A stretch of 64,000 nt of DNA from Manganibacter manganicus (GTDB lineage Bacteria; Pseudomonadota; Alphaproteobacteria; Rhizobiales; Rhizobiaceae): contig NZ_MDET01000014.1 in assembly GCF_002075885.1 (NCBI RefSeq), forward strand, positions 1-64,000. Direction: 5' to 3'. Positions 15,408 through 24,452 of this stretch are shown piece after piece (positions within the stretch are counted from its first letter, which is position 1; every line of letters begins with the position of its first letter). The notes beneath the pieces are model-generated. The model saw only the letters and a program-made list of their open reading frames with translations, was not told the DNA's origin and ran no database searches. Position numbers and translations under genes: made by a program.

Positions 15408-15466
15408 ATGCGATGTCGCATATAACAAAAGCGGTGACAACAATTTTATGCGGGAGCGAATAAAAT
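15408..15466. promoter_or_regulatory. Two TetR operator candidates between gst and tetR
   Basis: Two dyads lie in the 105-bp divergent region. The first is the perfect ATGCGA-TG-TCGCAT (15408-15421). The second is a 24-bp imperfect repeat, ATTTTATGCG with arm CGAATAAAAT (15443-15466, one mismatch), overlapping the tetR start codon. Both share the TATGCG core. TetR repressors usually bind such dyads to control themselves and the divergent target. Confidence 0.55.
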
Positions 15467-16091
15467 GGAGAATCCAAAACGCGGACGACCGGTCCAATAT
15501 GACCGGGAACAGGCGCTTCAACGGGCGAGCGATGTCTTCTGGTCGGTCGGTTTCGCTGCCACTTCGCTCGATGCTCTCAGCGAGGCGACGCAGATGACGC
15601 GGCCGAGTCTCGCAGGAGCCTTCGGCGACAAGGAGGCGCTATATATCGAGGCGCTCAAGCGCTACCGCGACGCCGGAGTTGACGCGATGAAATCGACCCT
15701 GAGTGGCCAACGATCGTTCAGGAAGGAACTCGCGGACGTCCTTTGTAATGCGACAGATGTTTACATGGCTTCGGCTGATGCTGCACGTGGGTGCCTGCTC
15801 ATCGGCACCGCCTCAGTCGAGGCCGTGCATCGGCCGTCCGTTCGCAACATGCTGAAGGAAAGCCTCGGCGCGTTCAACGCTGTCTTGGAGGAGCGCATTC
15901 GCCAAGCAATTGCCGATGCTGAACTCGACCCGGACGCCGACGCCGCCGGGCTTGCAGCAGTGACCTCGGCCATCATGCACTCGCTTGCTGTTCGGGCTCG
16001 AGCCGGCGAAACGCGACATGCGCTCGACGAGCTCAGCGGCGCGGCGATCGATCTGATCTGCAGGAAGAGGCCTCCCGAACATCAAGAATAG
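15465..16091 (+). CDS. TetR/AcrR family transcriptional regulator
   Basis: A 208-residue TetR regulator. The N-terminus GRPVQYDREQALQRASDVFW, followed by SVGFAATSLDALSEATQMTR and PSLAGAFGDKEALY, is the DNA-binding domain of the ComR/YcfQ-like TetR group, which often controls oxidoreductases and GSTs in response to electrophiles. The C-domain has two cysteines (C-N-A and RGCLLIG) that could sense thiol-reactive compounds; that is inference. It is divergent from the GST gene at 15359, with two operator-like dyads between. Confidence 0.88.
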   Translation: MENPKRGRPVQYDREQALQRASDVFWSVGFAATSLDALSEATQMTRPSLAGAFGDKEALYIEALKRYRDAGVDAMKSTLSGQRSFRKELADVLCNATDVYMASADAARGCLLIGTASVEAVHRPSVRNMLKESLGAFNAVLEERIRQAIADAELDPDADAAGLAAVTSAIMHSLAVRARAGETRHALDELSGAAIDLICRKRPPEHQE

Positions 16092-16223
16092 ATTCACCCC
16101 GGTTCGCGGAGAGATCTCCATCAAAGGCCGCTCGACATAGCTGCTCCTTGTTGCTCGCCCGGATGCCGGTCCCCTTACCGGAGCAAAACCCTCTTGCATC
16201 ACGGGCGGCAACCACAGGAGACT

Positions 16224-16571
16224 CTAAGGGCTTTTCTGAATACGCGAGGCGGTCGCTGCAACCTTAGACAAGGCTGCTTCCAGTTGTTGTAAACGCTCTG
16301 GAGCAAGTTTGTAGAACGCCCAGTTCTTGATCCGCTTTGAGTTTACGATTCCGACTTTCGCTAGGCATTGCAGATGATTGGTGACTGTCGGCTGGCTCAA
16401 CCCGATCTTGTCGGTGATAAACCCAACACACACACCGTCATCCACGAGATCGCCATCCCTCTGTTCGGGGAAATGCGACCGAGGGTCTGCGAGCCATTCG
16501 AGGATAGTCAGTCGGTGTTCATTGCCCAAGGCTCGCAACAAGTCAGCCGTTGACAAAGCGTCATCATCCAT
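16224..16571 (-). CDS. ArsR/SmtB family transcriptional regulator
   Basis: A 115-residue winged-helix repressor. LLRALGNEHRLTILEWLADP and ITDKIGLSQPTVTNHLQCLAK are the ArsR helix-turn-helix. The block HFPEQRDGDLVDDGVCVGF inserted before it matches the layout of the other ArsR protein at 9.5 kb. It is divergent from a threonine/serine dehydratase gene with only 49 bp between the starts. A short AT dyad CTATATAG (16584-16591) there may be its operator. Control of amino acid breakdown by an ArsR protein is unusual, so the true signal is unclear. Confidence 0.87.
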   Translation of the reverse strand: MDDDALSTADLLRALGNEHRLTILEWLADPRSHFPEQRDGDLVDDGVCVGFITDKIGLSQPTVTNHLQCLAKVGIVNSKRIKNWAFYKLAPERLQQLEAALSKVAATASRIQKSP

Positions 16572-16620
16572 ATAGCCATTCTTCTATATAGTTATTTTGC
16601 TATTTAGGTAGGTATAGGAC

Positions 16621-17622
16621 ATGGCGGAAAAAAACAAAAGCTCGGACCGCTTGGTCTCGATAGCCGACGTTTTCAAAGCCGCGGAAAATATCAGAGGGAT
16701 GATACGGCATACACCGTTGGCTCGCTCGGCAGAATTGGCGGCATTGGTTGGTGCAGACGTTCGGCTCAAACTCGAAAATCAGCAACTGACCGGAAGCTTC
16801 AAGCTGCGCGGTGCAGGAAATGTGGTTGCGCACCTGAATCAGAATGAGCGCAGTGTCGGTGTTATCGCACCGACAGCCGGTAATCATGGACTGGCCCTGG
16901 CTTACGCGGGCCAGGCTGCCGGAGTGCCTGTGACAATCTGCCTGCCACATACCGCCGACCCGGCAAAAATCTCCGCCATGAAGAGATGCGGCGCCCGGAT
17001 CGAATTCTACGACGAGATCGAAGCGGCAAGGCAGGCTGCGCTTGCGAATGCTGAACAAGCCGGTGCCACTTTCGTGTCGGCCTATGCCAACCTGCAAATG
17101 ATCGCCGGGGGCGGAACCGTCGGACTGGAAGTCTTAAACGAGTGGATCGATACGGAGGTTATCCTTGTCGGCATCGGAGGCGGAGGTCTCGCCTCAGGTA
17201 TCGCCACAGTGGCCAAGGCCATTAATCCTGCCATTGAAATCTGGGCTGTCCAAAGTGAAGCCAGCCCAACTTTCATCCGCTGGAAAGAAGCCGGCGAGCC
17301 TGTGAATGTTCATCTCGCGGAATCTATCGCGGAAGGTATAAGTGGCTTCATCGAGCCGAGCACGGAAACGTGGCCAATTGTGCGTGATCATATAGACCGC
17401 ATACTGCCGGTATCGGAGTCCGAGATCAGAAAAGCCATATTCTGGATGCTCGACCATCATCAGCAGGTGGTTGAACCTTCCGGGGTTGCCGCAGTTGCCG
17501 GGGGCATCCGATATGCCGGCGAACTCGCAGGACGTAGAACTGCCGTGGTCGTAACTGGCGGGAATATCTCAGGCGACCGATACCGCTCACTGACGTTGCC
17601 CCCCAACCTTTATCCAACGTGA
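16621..17622 (+). CDS. Threonine/serine dehydratase, PLP-dependent
   Basis: A 333-residue fold-type II PLP enzyme of the catabolic threonine dehydratase family, without a C-terminal ACT domain. The PLP lysine is in [11 protein letters not shown], the asparagine loop is [13 protein letters not shown], and the glycine-rich phosphate cup is [15 protein letters not shown]. It would deaminate L-threonine or L-serine to the 2-keto acid and ammonia; racemase activity on serine is an alternative. It starts behind AGGTATAGG and is divergent from an ArsR gene. The last residues run to the edge of an IS3 relic, so the extreme C-terminus may be altered. Confidence 0.87.
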   Translation: MAEKNKSSDRLVSIADVFKAAENIRGMIRHTPLARSAELAALVGADVRLKLENQQLTGSFKLRGAGNVVAHLNQNERSVGVIAPTAGNHGLALAYAGQAAGVPVTICLPHTADPAKISAMKRCGARIEFYDEIEAARQAALANAEQAGATFVSAYANLQMIAGGGTVGLEVLNEWIDTEVILVGIGGGGLASGIATVAKAINPAIEIWAVQSEASPTFIRWKEAGEPVNVHLAESIAEGISGFIEPSTETWPIVRDHIDRILPVSESEIRKAIFWMLDHHQQVVEPSGVAAVAGGIRYAGELAGRRTAVVVTGGNISGDRYRSLTLPPNLYPT

Positions 17623-17663
17623 TGTAGGCTCGGGCGGTTGGTTTGGCCGATCCCGTCGCGGGT

Positions 17664-17777
17664 TGATGGGAACAGGGTCTCGTTGAGCGGTTCGTCCCGC
17701 AATCGGCCGTTGAAGCTCTCGATGAACGCATTCCGGATTGGCTTGCCAGGGGCAATGTAGTGCCAGTCGATCCCCAT
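17664..17777 (-). mobile_element. IS3-family transposase OrfB fragment
   Basis: The minus strand encodes [20 protein letters not shown] and then [15 protein letters not shown]. This is the conserved stretch around the catalytic glutamate ([13 protein letters not shown]) of IS3-family OrfB. Only about 38 codons remain; both ends are lost. The fragment lies between the dehydratase and YCII genes and marks an old insertion. Confidence 0.8.
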
Positions 17778-17818
17778 CCGTCCTACCTCTAGCGTCTTCC
17801 AGTTATGAAAGGTCAGCA

Positions 17819-18187
17819 ATGCTTTACGCCATCCTCTGCTATGCTTCCGAAGACGTCGTTTGCGCCTGGAGCAAGGAGCAGGACGACGCCGTGAGAGCCG
17901 ATATCGCCGCGGTTCAGGAAAAATACGCCCGCGCCGGCAAGCTCGGGCCGGTGGCACGGCTGCTGCCGACGACCACGGCCACGACGCTGCGCAAGGTGCG
18001 TGGCGAAGCGGTGGTCACCGACGGACCTTTCGCGGAGACGAAGGAGCAGTTCCTCAACTACTACACTGTCGATTGCTCCGACCTGGACGAGGCGGTCGCC
18101 TTCGCCAGGGAACTTTCCGAGGTCAACCCGAGCGGCGGCTCCTACGAGATCCGGCCGGTGAGCATCATCAACACGCGTGCTTTATAA
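17819..18187 (+). CDS. YCII-related domain protein
   Basis: A 122-residue protein starting [20 protein letters not shown]. The segments [17 protein letters not shown] and [20 protein letters not shown] are the hallmark of the YCII-related (DGPF) family. These dimeric alpha+beta barrel proteins are commonly encoded with ECF sigma factors; no sigma factor is present here. The function is unknown. An AAAGG ribosome site precedes the start. It is followed after 10 bp by a hexapeptide-repeat protein in the same direction. Confidence 0.85.
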   Translation: MLYAILCYASEDVVCAWSKEQDDAVRADIAAVQEKYARAGKLGPVARLLPTTTATTLRKVRGEAVVTDGPFAETKEQFLNYYTVDCSDLDEAVAFARELSEVNPSGGSYEIRPVSIINTRAL

Positions 18188-18197
18188 GGAAAATGCC

Positions 18198-18809
18198 ATG
18201 ATACTGCCTGATGGTTCCCTCTATCCGAAAATCCATCCAACTGCCCGGATTGCCCCCAACGCCGTTATCAGCGGCGATGTCGAGATCGGGCCGGATACCT
18301 CGGTTGGCTTCGGCACCGTGATCGTCGCCGAGTCGGGTCCTGTAAGGATCGCAGGTAAGACGGTGATCATGGAGAATGCCGTGCTGCGCGGTATACGCGG
18401 TTGCCCGCTGCATGTCGGCAGAAATGTGCTGATCGGCCCGCGCGCCGTTCTCAACGGTTGCGTAATCGGGGAAGAGGCATTCATCGCGACCGGAGCCACG
18501 ATCTTCAACGGGGCGATTATCGGGGCTCGTGCCGAGGTCAGGATCAATGCAATTGTACACCTCAGGACGCGTCTGGCTGCGGGCGCCATGGTGCCGCTTG
18601 GCTGGATTGCCGTCGGCGACCCTGCCCATATCCTTCCTCCGGATCGGCATGAGGAAATCTGGACGATTCAGAAGGAACTGGATTTTCCGTCCTTCGTATT
18701 TGGTGTCGCGCGTCCTCCCGAGGGCGAGACCATCATGCGCGATGTCATCCCCCGGTATGCAGCGATGCTGGCGAGACGACACGCCGGGGATGCAGACGCC
18801 GGCATTTGA
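18198..18809 (+). CDS. Gamma-carbonic-anhydrase-like hexapeptide-repeat protein
   Basis: A 203-residue left-handed beta-helix protein: PKIHPTARIAPNAVISGDVE is followed by repeated I/V-G-x-x-x hexapeptides to about residue 150, then an alpha-helical tail. It looks like the gamma carbonic anhydrase family, but the usual histidine block IGHGAVLHGC reads IGPRAVLNGC here. Two expected zinc-ligand histidines are therefore replaced. Carbonic anhydrase activity is doubtful; a scaffold or acyl-transferase-like role is possible. It is probably co-transcribed with the YCII gene. Confidence 0.75.
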   Translation: MILPDGSLYPKIHPTARIAPNAVISGDVEIGPDTSVGFGTVIVAESGPVRIAGKTVIMENAVLRGIRGCPLHVGRNVLIGPRAVLNGCVIGEEAFIATGATIFNGAIIGARAEVRINAIVHLRTRLAAGAMVPLGWIAVGDPAHILPPDRHEEIWTIQKELDFPSFVFGVARPPEGETIMRDVIPRYAAMLARRHAGDADAGI

Positions 18810-19000
18810 GTTTCCGTGGTCCTAAAGAAACAATCGTCGGCGGGGAATACTTGAACCGCGCCACATCTCCCCCCTTCTGCTGCTATTGCGGCACCGCCAC
18901 GGTAATCGTGCATTTCTTATCTTTCTTCATCCTGGCTTCCCAAGCGGGTAAACGCCTTCGCCTCACTACGCAGGTGCCTGTTCGATTGGCCTATCTGACC

Positions 19001-19453
19001 TCAGGTCGTTCCCGAAGGCGGAGCTTTGAGAGCGGCAATCAGTTTGCCGATGCGCCGTTCCCGAATTTCCGCGCTCCTGGCTTCCTCAATCGTTCTGACG
19101 TGCTTTTGCTGAAGCCCGAACGGCAGACGGTTGAAAGACGCTCTGGCTTGCGGACAATCATTGAGCGCGTCCGCGAGGTCGGCGGGCTCGGCAACTTCCC
19201 GCGGCGCCTCGTCCAGTTCGACATCTATTTCGATGACATCGCCTTCGCTGATCCTCGCGGCGGCGCGGTTGGCAGCACTGATCCCTATAAGCCGCTGCCC
19301 ACGCATTGCCGCCACCCTGCTGCGCCAGGTGTGGCCGTTGATCGTGATCGTCACCGGAGGGCGGCCCGCAGGCCCGAGCGCCTGCATAACGTCGTCAGGC
19401 ACCTCGACGCCTGTCGCATTGCCGGAAGGAATGACTTGTGCCCGGAATTTCAT
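19001..19453 (-). CDS. YdeI/OmpD-associated DUF1905 protein
   Basis: A 150-residue protein with an N-terminal DUF1905 beta-barrel (MKFRAQVIPSGNATGVEVPD, TITINGHTWRSRVAAMRGQR, GISAANRAA) and a C-terminal YdeI/OmpD-associated helical part (ADLADALNDC, FNRLPFGLQQKHVRTIEEAR). The family is widespread and of unknown function, often next to SRPBCC proteins. An SRPBCC relic lies directly upstream here. The start at 19453 begins the family's first strand; the longer in-frame ATG at 19705 belongs to the relic. Confidence 0.82.
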   Translation of the reverse strand: MKFRAQVIPSGNATGVEVPDDVMQALGPAGRPPVTITINGHTWRSRVAAMRGQRLIGISAANRAAARISEGDVIEIDVELDEAPREVAEPADLADALNDCPQARASFNRLPFGLQQKHVRTIEEARSAEIRERRIGKLIAALKAPPSGTT

Positions 19454-19472
19454 CTGACGATCACCTGCAACG

Positions 19473-19705
19473 TTAATCCAATCGTGACAGTACTCCGTCG
19501 AGCAAGGCAAGGAAATGCGGCCAGCCAGCCTTTGACCCTGATAGAACTGCTCCTGACCGGCCCAAAAACAAGACTGTACCACGCGCAAGCTTGCGCATGC
19601 GGCCGATGGAGCGAATGTCCGGGCCACTACGCTTTCAAGGCCGTTGGTGGTCCAGCTATGGGCCAAGGTTCGGCTCGGCTCGATTTCCAGAATCTTGGCC
19701 TCCAT
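19473..19705 (-). pseudogene. SRPBCC (AHSA1-like) domain relic, truncated and frameshifted
   Basis: The minus strand reads EAKILEIEPSRTLAHSW, then QSCFWAGQEQFYQG, the end of an AHSA1/SRPBCC fold. After YQG the frame changes: the correct continuation KAGWPHFLALLDGVLSRLD with a stop is found in another frame, ending at 19473. One base appears to be missing near 19533. The first half of the domain is absent; the LysR gene begins where it should be. This is a dead gene. Confidence 0.65.
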
Positions 19706-19726
19706 TGCGCCTTGGGGAGTTGCCGC

Positions 19727-20638
19727 TCAAGGTCCAATATGTCCGCGTAGAGCCTCTTTGGCCGTATCGATGAAAGCCCGGAGCTTGGGCGCCAATTCGG
19801 CGCGGCGCGGGAAATAGAGGAAGAGCCCTGCCTCGTCGATAGCATGGCTGGCCAATACCTGAACCAACCTGCCGGCTGCAATGTCCGCCCGGACCAGCGG
19901 CTCGAACACATAGGTCAGGCCGACCCCGGCCAGTGCCAGTTCGACCGCGGAGTGGGATTCAGTCACAATGGCCGAACCACGCACGGCCACCGCAATCTCG
20001 CGGCCCTCTTCCACAAATTCCCATTGATAAAGCCCGCCTGAACGAATGAGGCGGTAACCAATGCAATTGTGGTCTGAAAGCTGCGCCAGCTTCATTGGGC
20101 GTCCGTTGCGACTGATATAGTCGGGCGCGCCCACCACGATTGACTGAAAGGGTGGTGTCAGCCGCACCGCCACCATGTCCTGTGCGATCATCTCTCCAAC
20201 GCGTATTCCCGCATCGAAGCCTTCCGAGACAATATCTGTCAGCCGTTCATCGGAGAATATCTCGATCTCGACCTCGGGATAACGTTCCGCCATAGCTGAG
20301 ACAATTCGCGTTACGGCAAGCGGCAGGCAGATGCGGGCGGCGTTGAGTCTCAAAAGCCCGCTGGCCTGCCCCTTGACCGCGCGAATGAATTCGATCCGTT
20401 CATGGATGTCCTGCAAGGCCGGCGTCAATGTGCTGACAAGGCTTCTTCCGGCCTGTGTAAGTGCAACACTGCGTGTCGTGCGTGCGAACAATGGCTGGCC
20501 CAGGCGCTCCTCCACAAGCCGCACTGCATGGCTCACGGCAGATGTACTCATGCCGAGCTCGCGCGCGGCGGCAGCGAACCCGCTGCGCCTTGCTACGGCG
20601 ACAACCACGGGCAGATGAACAAGCAGATCGCGATTCAT
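19727..20638 (-). CDS. LysR family transcriptional regulator
   Basis: A 303-residue LysR protein. MNRDLLVHLPVVVAVARRSG and AAARELGMSTSAVSHAVRLV form the winged helix; the substrate domain starts near residue 90 (GLLRLNAARICLPLAVTRIV). It belongs to the same general subgroup as the LysR protein at 12.4 kb (the R-L-N-A-A/P pattern). It is divergent from an aldo/keto reductase gene that is frameshifted, so its main target may be lost. The start at 20638 was preferred over 20656 because it begins the conserved first helix. Confidence 0.88.
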   Translation of the reverse strand: MNRDLLVHLPVVVAVARRSGFAAAARELGMSTSAVSHAVRLVEERLGQPLFARTTRSVALTQAGRSLVSTLTPALQDIHERIEFIRAVKGQASGLLRLNAARICLPLAVTRIVSAMAERYPEVEIEIFSDERLTDIVSEGFDAGIRVGEMIAQDMVAVRLTPPFQSIVVGAPDYISRNGRPMKLAQLSDHNCIGYRLIRSGGLYQWEFVEEGREIAVAVRGSAIVTESHSAVELALAGVGLTYVFEPLVRADIAAGRLVQVLASHAIDEAGLFLYFPRRAELAPKLRAFIDTAKEALRGHIGP

Positions 20639-20775
20639 TATTAAACCATATCGCACAGTGCATGCAGATTAAACCTCCTTATCGGAAGGTGTTCTATCCG
20701 CCAGCTTATGCGCACCAACATTGAGCAACTGCGGCTGGTCGCCTGCCGGGCCGTCAACGCGACGTGGAGAACATC

Positions 20776-21883
20776 ATGGGTATGACCTACTACACACTCG
20801 GCAAGAGCGGCCTCAAAGTGCCGCGGCTTGCGCTCGGGACAATGACTTTCGGCACGAATTGGGGTTGGGGGGCGGACAGGGAAACCGCTCGCGCCATGTT
20901 CGATATTTACGTCGAAGCGGGCGGCAATTTTTTCGACACGGCGGATGCGTATACAGGCGGCACGGCGGAAGCCTGGCTCGGAGAGTTCATCATGGAGCGC
21001 GGGCTGCGTGACGAGGCAGTGATCGCGACCAAGTTCAGCATGAATCTCGAAGCCGGCAATCCGAACGCAGCCGGGAACGGACGCAAGAACATTCTGCGAG
21101 CGGTCGAAGGTTCGTTGAAACGGTTGAACACGGATTATATCGATCTCTTCCTGTTGCACTGCTGGGACCGCCTTACCCCTCCCGAGGAGGTCATGCGCAC
21201 CTTCGATGATCTCGTCCGTTCAGGAAAAGTGCGTCATGTCGGTCTGTCCGACGTGCCGGCATGGTATGCAAGCCGGGCGCAGGCCGTGGCCGAGCATCGC
21301 GGCTACGAGCCCATCTCCGCCCTTCAACTCGAATATTCTCTTGCTGAACGCCACATAGAGGATGAGTTCGTTCCCTTTGGAACCCGCTACGGCGCCGGCA
21401 TCATGGTGTGGAGTCCCTTGGCCAGTGGCTTGCTGAGCGGAAAGTATCACGCCAGTGCGAACAAGACTATTGAAGGTCGGCTTGAAACGGTGCGCGGAAC
21501 ACGCAATCCCGGCTTCCAGAAGTTCACCGAGCGCAACCGGGAGATTGTCGCGGAACTGGAAAAGGTTTCGACCGAACTCGGCCGCAGCATGGCGCAGGTG
21601 GCAGTGAACTGGGTCATGACCCGGCCAGGTGTGGCATCTGTCATTCCTTGGCGCGACGAAGCCCGAACAACTTGAGGATAATCTCGGGGCGCTGCACTTC
21701 GAGATCCCGCCTGAGCTGCGTGATCGGCTGGATAGGGCAAGTGCTCTGCCATCGACATTTCCCTATTCCTTTTTCGGTCCCGAAATCCAAGGCAGCCTGA
21801 CCGGCGGGAGAACCGTGGCGGACAAGCCGGCAGGGTATTTTCCGAACCTGGAAATGTCAGGCAGCTTCGCGGGTGTGAGTTGA
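20776..21883 (+). pseudogene. Aldo/keto reductase with a single-base frameshift
   Basis: The first frame gives an NADPH-dependent aldo/keto reductase (MTYYTLGKSGLKVPRLALGT; Asp/Tyr catalytic segment FFDTADAYTGG; LHCWDR; NWVMTRPGVASVI). It then reads off into PWRDEARTT and a stop at 21675. The missing end, LGATKPEQLEDNLGALHFEI through to a stop at 21883, continues in another frame from 21647. An extra C in ATTCCTTGG (21646/21647) explains it. Without it the protein would be about 369 residues. The truncated product lacks the NADPH phosphate-binding end. Sequencing error is possible. Confidence 0.75.
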
Positions 21884-22207
21884 AGTGATAGTCAACAAAC
21901 GCATCATCCACTCTTCATTGAGGCGAGTAGCTGTTCGGCAGGCATGGTCATGCCTCGCTGGTCATCTCGCCTTCGCCATGACGGCAACGATGCGCCATCA
22001 TGGCAATGCGAGTCTTTCGCTCCCTTGAAAAGCGTGGTGAATCCTACGCACCTGCAGCTCGAAGATGGCTCGCTGTTGCCGGTCATGGCCGACCAGCCCG
22101 TACTGAACATAGACATCTATCTCGTTAGAACTGACACACGACCGACCAAGCGCATGCAAATCGCGGCGGACGAACACGTTTCCGAACGCGCGAATTGTCC
22201 AGGAGAT
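21884..22207. other. Intergenic stretch, nothing recognised
   Basis: This is 324 bp between the aldo/keto reductase relic and the end of the AmpR-like gene. A plus-strand frame (21944-22246) is open but has no ribosome site and no familiar motif apart from a vague likeness to a LysR C-terminus. I do not call a gene. Neighbouring relics suggest decayed DNA. Confidence 0.4.
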
Positions 22208-23095
22208 TCAAGCAGCAGCGCACACCGGCTTGGCCTGACTCAGTAGCCAGTTTGCAAAAACCTGCATTGCGCCTGAGGGGTGCTTGCTTTGTAGCCTGGT
22301 CAGCCAGTAACTGCCCAGGCCAATCGAAATATCGAACGGCTGGACAATCTCGCCGGTGGCCAGCAGTCTGGCGAACATCAATGGCGGGGCAAGGGCGACG
22401 CCCGCACCCTGAATGGCGGCCTCCATCATCGCAAGCGAGGAATCGAACGTCATACCGCGCACAGTGGCAGGCTTCTTCAGCCCGGCTGCGGCAAACCATT
22501 TCGGCCATTCATCATTGCGGTAGGAGCGTAGCAAGGTCTGCTGGTTGACCTCTTCGGGTGACGGCAGCCGGGCGGCCACCTCCGGGCTACATAGCACCGA
22601 TAGCGGGGCCTCGAACAGTTCGACTGCATCCAGACCATGCCATGCGCCGGTGCCGAACCGTATGGTATAATCCAGCCCTTCGGCGGCGATATCGACGCGG
22701 TTGTTGTTGGTGGAGAGCCTCAGATCGACAAACGGCGCCTGCTCGCGGAATGTTTGCAGCCGGGGCAGCAGCCAGCCCACGGCGAAGGTCCCGACGGCCC
22801 CGACGGCCAGCACCTCGCGCAGATGCCCCTCCTCAAACCGGTCGAGGGTCTCGCCGATGCGGTCGAAGGAATCCCGCACCACCGGCAGTAGGGCCTCGCC
22901 CTCTTCCGTGACCATCAGGCCGCGCGGCAATCGCCGGAAGAGCGACACGCCCAGCTGCGCCTCCAGATTCTTGACTTGATGGCTGACGGCCGCCTGCGTG
23001 ACGCAAAGCTCGATCGCGGCGCGGGTAAAACTGTGATGCCGGGCGGACGCCTCGAAGGCCCGCAAGGCGTTAAGCGGAAGATGTGGCCGATCCAT
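22208..23095 (-). CDS. AmpR-like LysR regulator of a beta-lactamase
   Basis: A 295-residue LysR protein of the GcvA/AmpR branch. It begins PHLPLNALRAFEASARHHSF and TRAAIELCVTQAAVSHQVKN, and the effector domain has LRLSTNNNRVDIAAEGLDYT, IRFGTGAWHG and TLLRSYRNDEWPKWFAAAG, close to classical AmpR over its length. AmpR senses muropeptides and switches a divergent beta-lactamase gene. Here a B3 metallo-beta-lactamase lies divergently 122 bp away, the same layout. I infer cell-wall-stress-inducible control. Confidence 0.85.
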   Translation of the reverse strand: MDRPHLPLNALRAFEASARHHSFTRAAIELCVTQAAVSHQVKNLEAQLGVSLFRRLPRGLMVTEEGEALLPVVRDSFDRIGETLDRFEEGHLREVLAVGAVGTFAVGWLLPRLQTFREQAPFVDLRLSTNNNRVDIAAEGLDYTIRFGTGAWHGLDAVELFEAPLSVLCSPEVAARLPSPEEVNQQTLLRSYRNDEWPKWFAAAGLKKPATVRGMTFDSSLAMMEAAIQGAGVALAPPLMFARLLATGEIVQPFDISIGLGSYWLTRLQSKHPSGAMQVFANWLLSQAKPVCAAA

Positions 23096-23217
23096 CGATA
23101 CCCAAATAATTCTAATGTCTCTGTCGAAATATCATCGTTTGCCGGGTGCGGACATAGCGAATACGCCTCGCCACCGGGTATTAAACGGCATCATCACTCA
23201 CAAGGACATCTTTCGGC

Positions 23218-24072
23218 ATGAGAAAAATATCGGCATTCGCGCTGGCATTGGCTTTCAGCATAAGCGGCGGCGCATGCGCCATTGCCGCCCCACCGGCCAT
23301 CTGGAGCCAGCCGACAAAGCCGTTCAAGATTACCGACAACATCTATTATGTCGGCACAAAGGGGCTGGCCTCCTATCTGCTGGTGTCGGACGGAAAGGCG
23401 ATCCTGCTCGATGGAACGCTGGCGAAAAACGCCGGGCCGATCGAAGACAATATCAGGGCCTTGGGGTTCAAGCTCGAGGACGTGAAAATCATCCTCAACA
23501 GCCATGCCCATTACGACCATGCGGCCGGAATCGCGCAATTGAAGCGCGACACGGGCGCAACGTTCATGGCCATGGAACAGGACAAGCGCGCGCTTGAGAG
23601 CGGCACGCCGGAAGGCGACACCAATTATGGCATCATCCGTTTCCCGGCGGTCAAGGTGGACAAGGCGCTGCATGACGGCGACGTCGTTGCGCTCGGCCAG
23701 CTTCGCATGACGGCCACGCTCACGCCCGGCCATACGAAGGGCTGCACGACATGGTCGCTGAAAGACACCGACGAGGGGACGGAACGGCAGGTCATCTTTC
23801 CGTGCAGCGTCAGCATCGCGGGTAATGCCCTGGTGGGCAACAAGGGCTATCCGGGTATTGTCGCGGATTTTCGCACAAGTTTCGAGCGGCTTGGCACCAT
23901 GAAAGCCGACATCGTTCTGCCATCGCACCCGCAGGTGACCGGCCTGTGGGAACAAAAGGCCAGACGGGACGCCGGCGACAAGGCCGCCTTCGTCCAGCCC
24001 GGTCTGCTGCACAAGATCGTGGAACGATCGCAAGCCGCGTTCGAGAAGGAACTCAAGGCGGAGCAAAAATAG
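23218..24072 (+). CDS. Subclass B3 metallo-beta-lactamase
   Basis: A 284-residue protein with a Sec signal peptide (about residues 1-23, cut near ACAIAA-PP) for export to the periplasm. The zinc ligands of subclass B3 are complete: H96-A-H98-Y-D100-H101, H172 (TPGHTKG) and H237 (LPSHP). The B3-type NIYYVGTKGLASYLLV start and the absence of a B1-type cysteine ligand place it near environmental B3 enzymes such as BJP-1. It should hydrolyse penicillins, cephalosporins and carbapenems, but spectrum cannot be read from sequence. It is divergent from an AmpR-like gene. AAGGA lies upstream at somewhat long spacing. Confidence 0.88.
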   Translation: MRKISAFALALAFSISGGACAIAAPPAIWSQPTKPFKITDNIYYVGTKGLASYLLVSDGKAILLDGTLAKNAGPIEDNIRALGFKLEDVKIILNSHAHYDHAAGIAQLKRDTGATFMAMEQDKRALESGTPEGDTNYGIIRFPAVKVDKALHDGDVVALGQLRMTATLTPGHTKGCTTWSLKDTDEGTERQVIFPCSVSIAGNALVGNKGYPGIVADFRTSFERLGTMKADIVLPSHPQVTGLWEQKARRDAGDKAAFVQPGLLHKIVERSQAAFEKELKAEQK

Positions 24073-24296
24073 GCCGGGCGGACCTAGAATTACTGGCCAA
24101 TCAGACACATGCTTGCCGTCGGCGCATCATCTCTGAGCGTAGCCTGCGCTTTTGCGGTCGCTCATCCGGTGTTCGATGGAGACGGCCCATTTCGGAACGG
24201 AGAGGATTTCGGCACGCCGGCAACCTGCGAGTCGATCGGTGACTGGATCGATCGGCTGCCGGATTGCCGTGGCCGTATCACCATGGTCATGGCGGT

Positions 24297-24449
24297 TCAC
24301 GCTTGGCTGTTGGCGCTATGTGTTCGAAGAGTGGCGATCCACGTTAGCGCGAGGAAGGCGGCGCCCACCGCCACGCAGATAAGAGCGAAGCCGGAAACGC
24401 CGGTCCAGCCGTGCGAGGCCCATACAATGCCCGCTCCGGCGCTGCCGAT
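24297..24449 (-). pseudogene. MFS transporter C-terminal fragment
   Basis: About 50 codons on the minus strand read GSAGAGIVWASHGWTGVSGF, then ALICVAVGAAFLALTWIA and a basic tail before a stop. This is the last two helices of a major facilitator superfamily exporter. The rest is missing: at about 24450 the sequence switches to a LysR fragment on the other strand. It is a deletion scar between two formerly divergent genes. Confidence 0.55.
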
Positions 24450-24452
24450 GAC

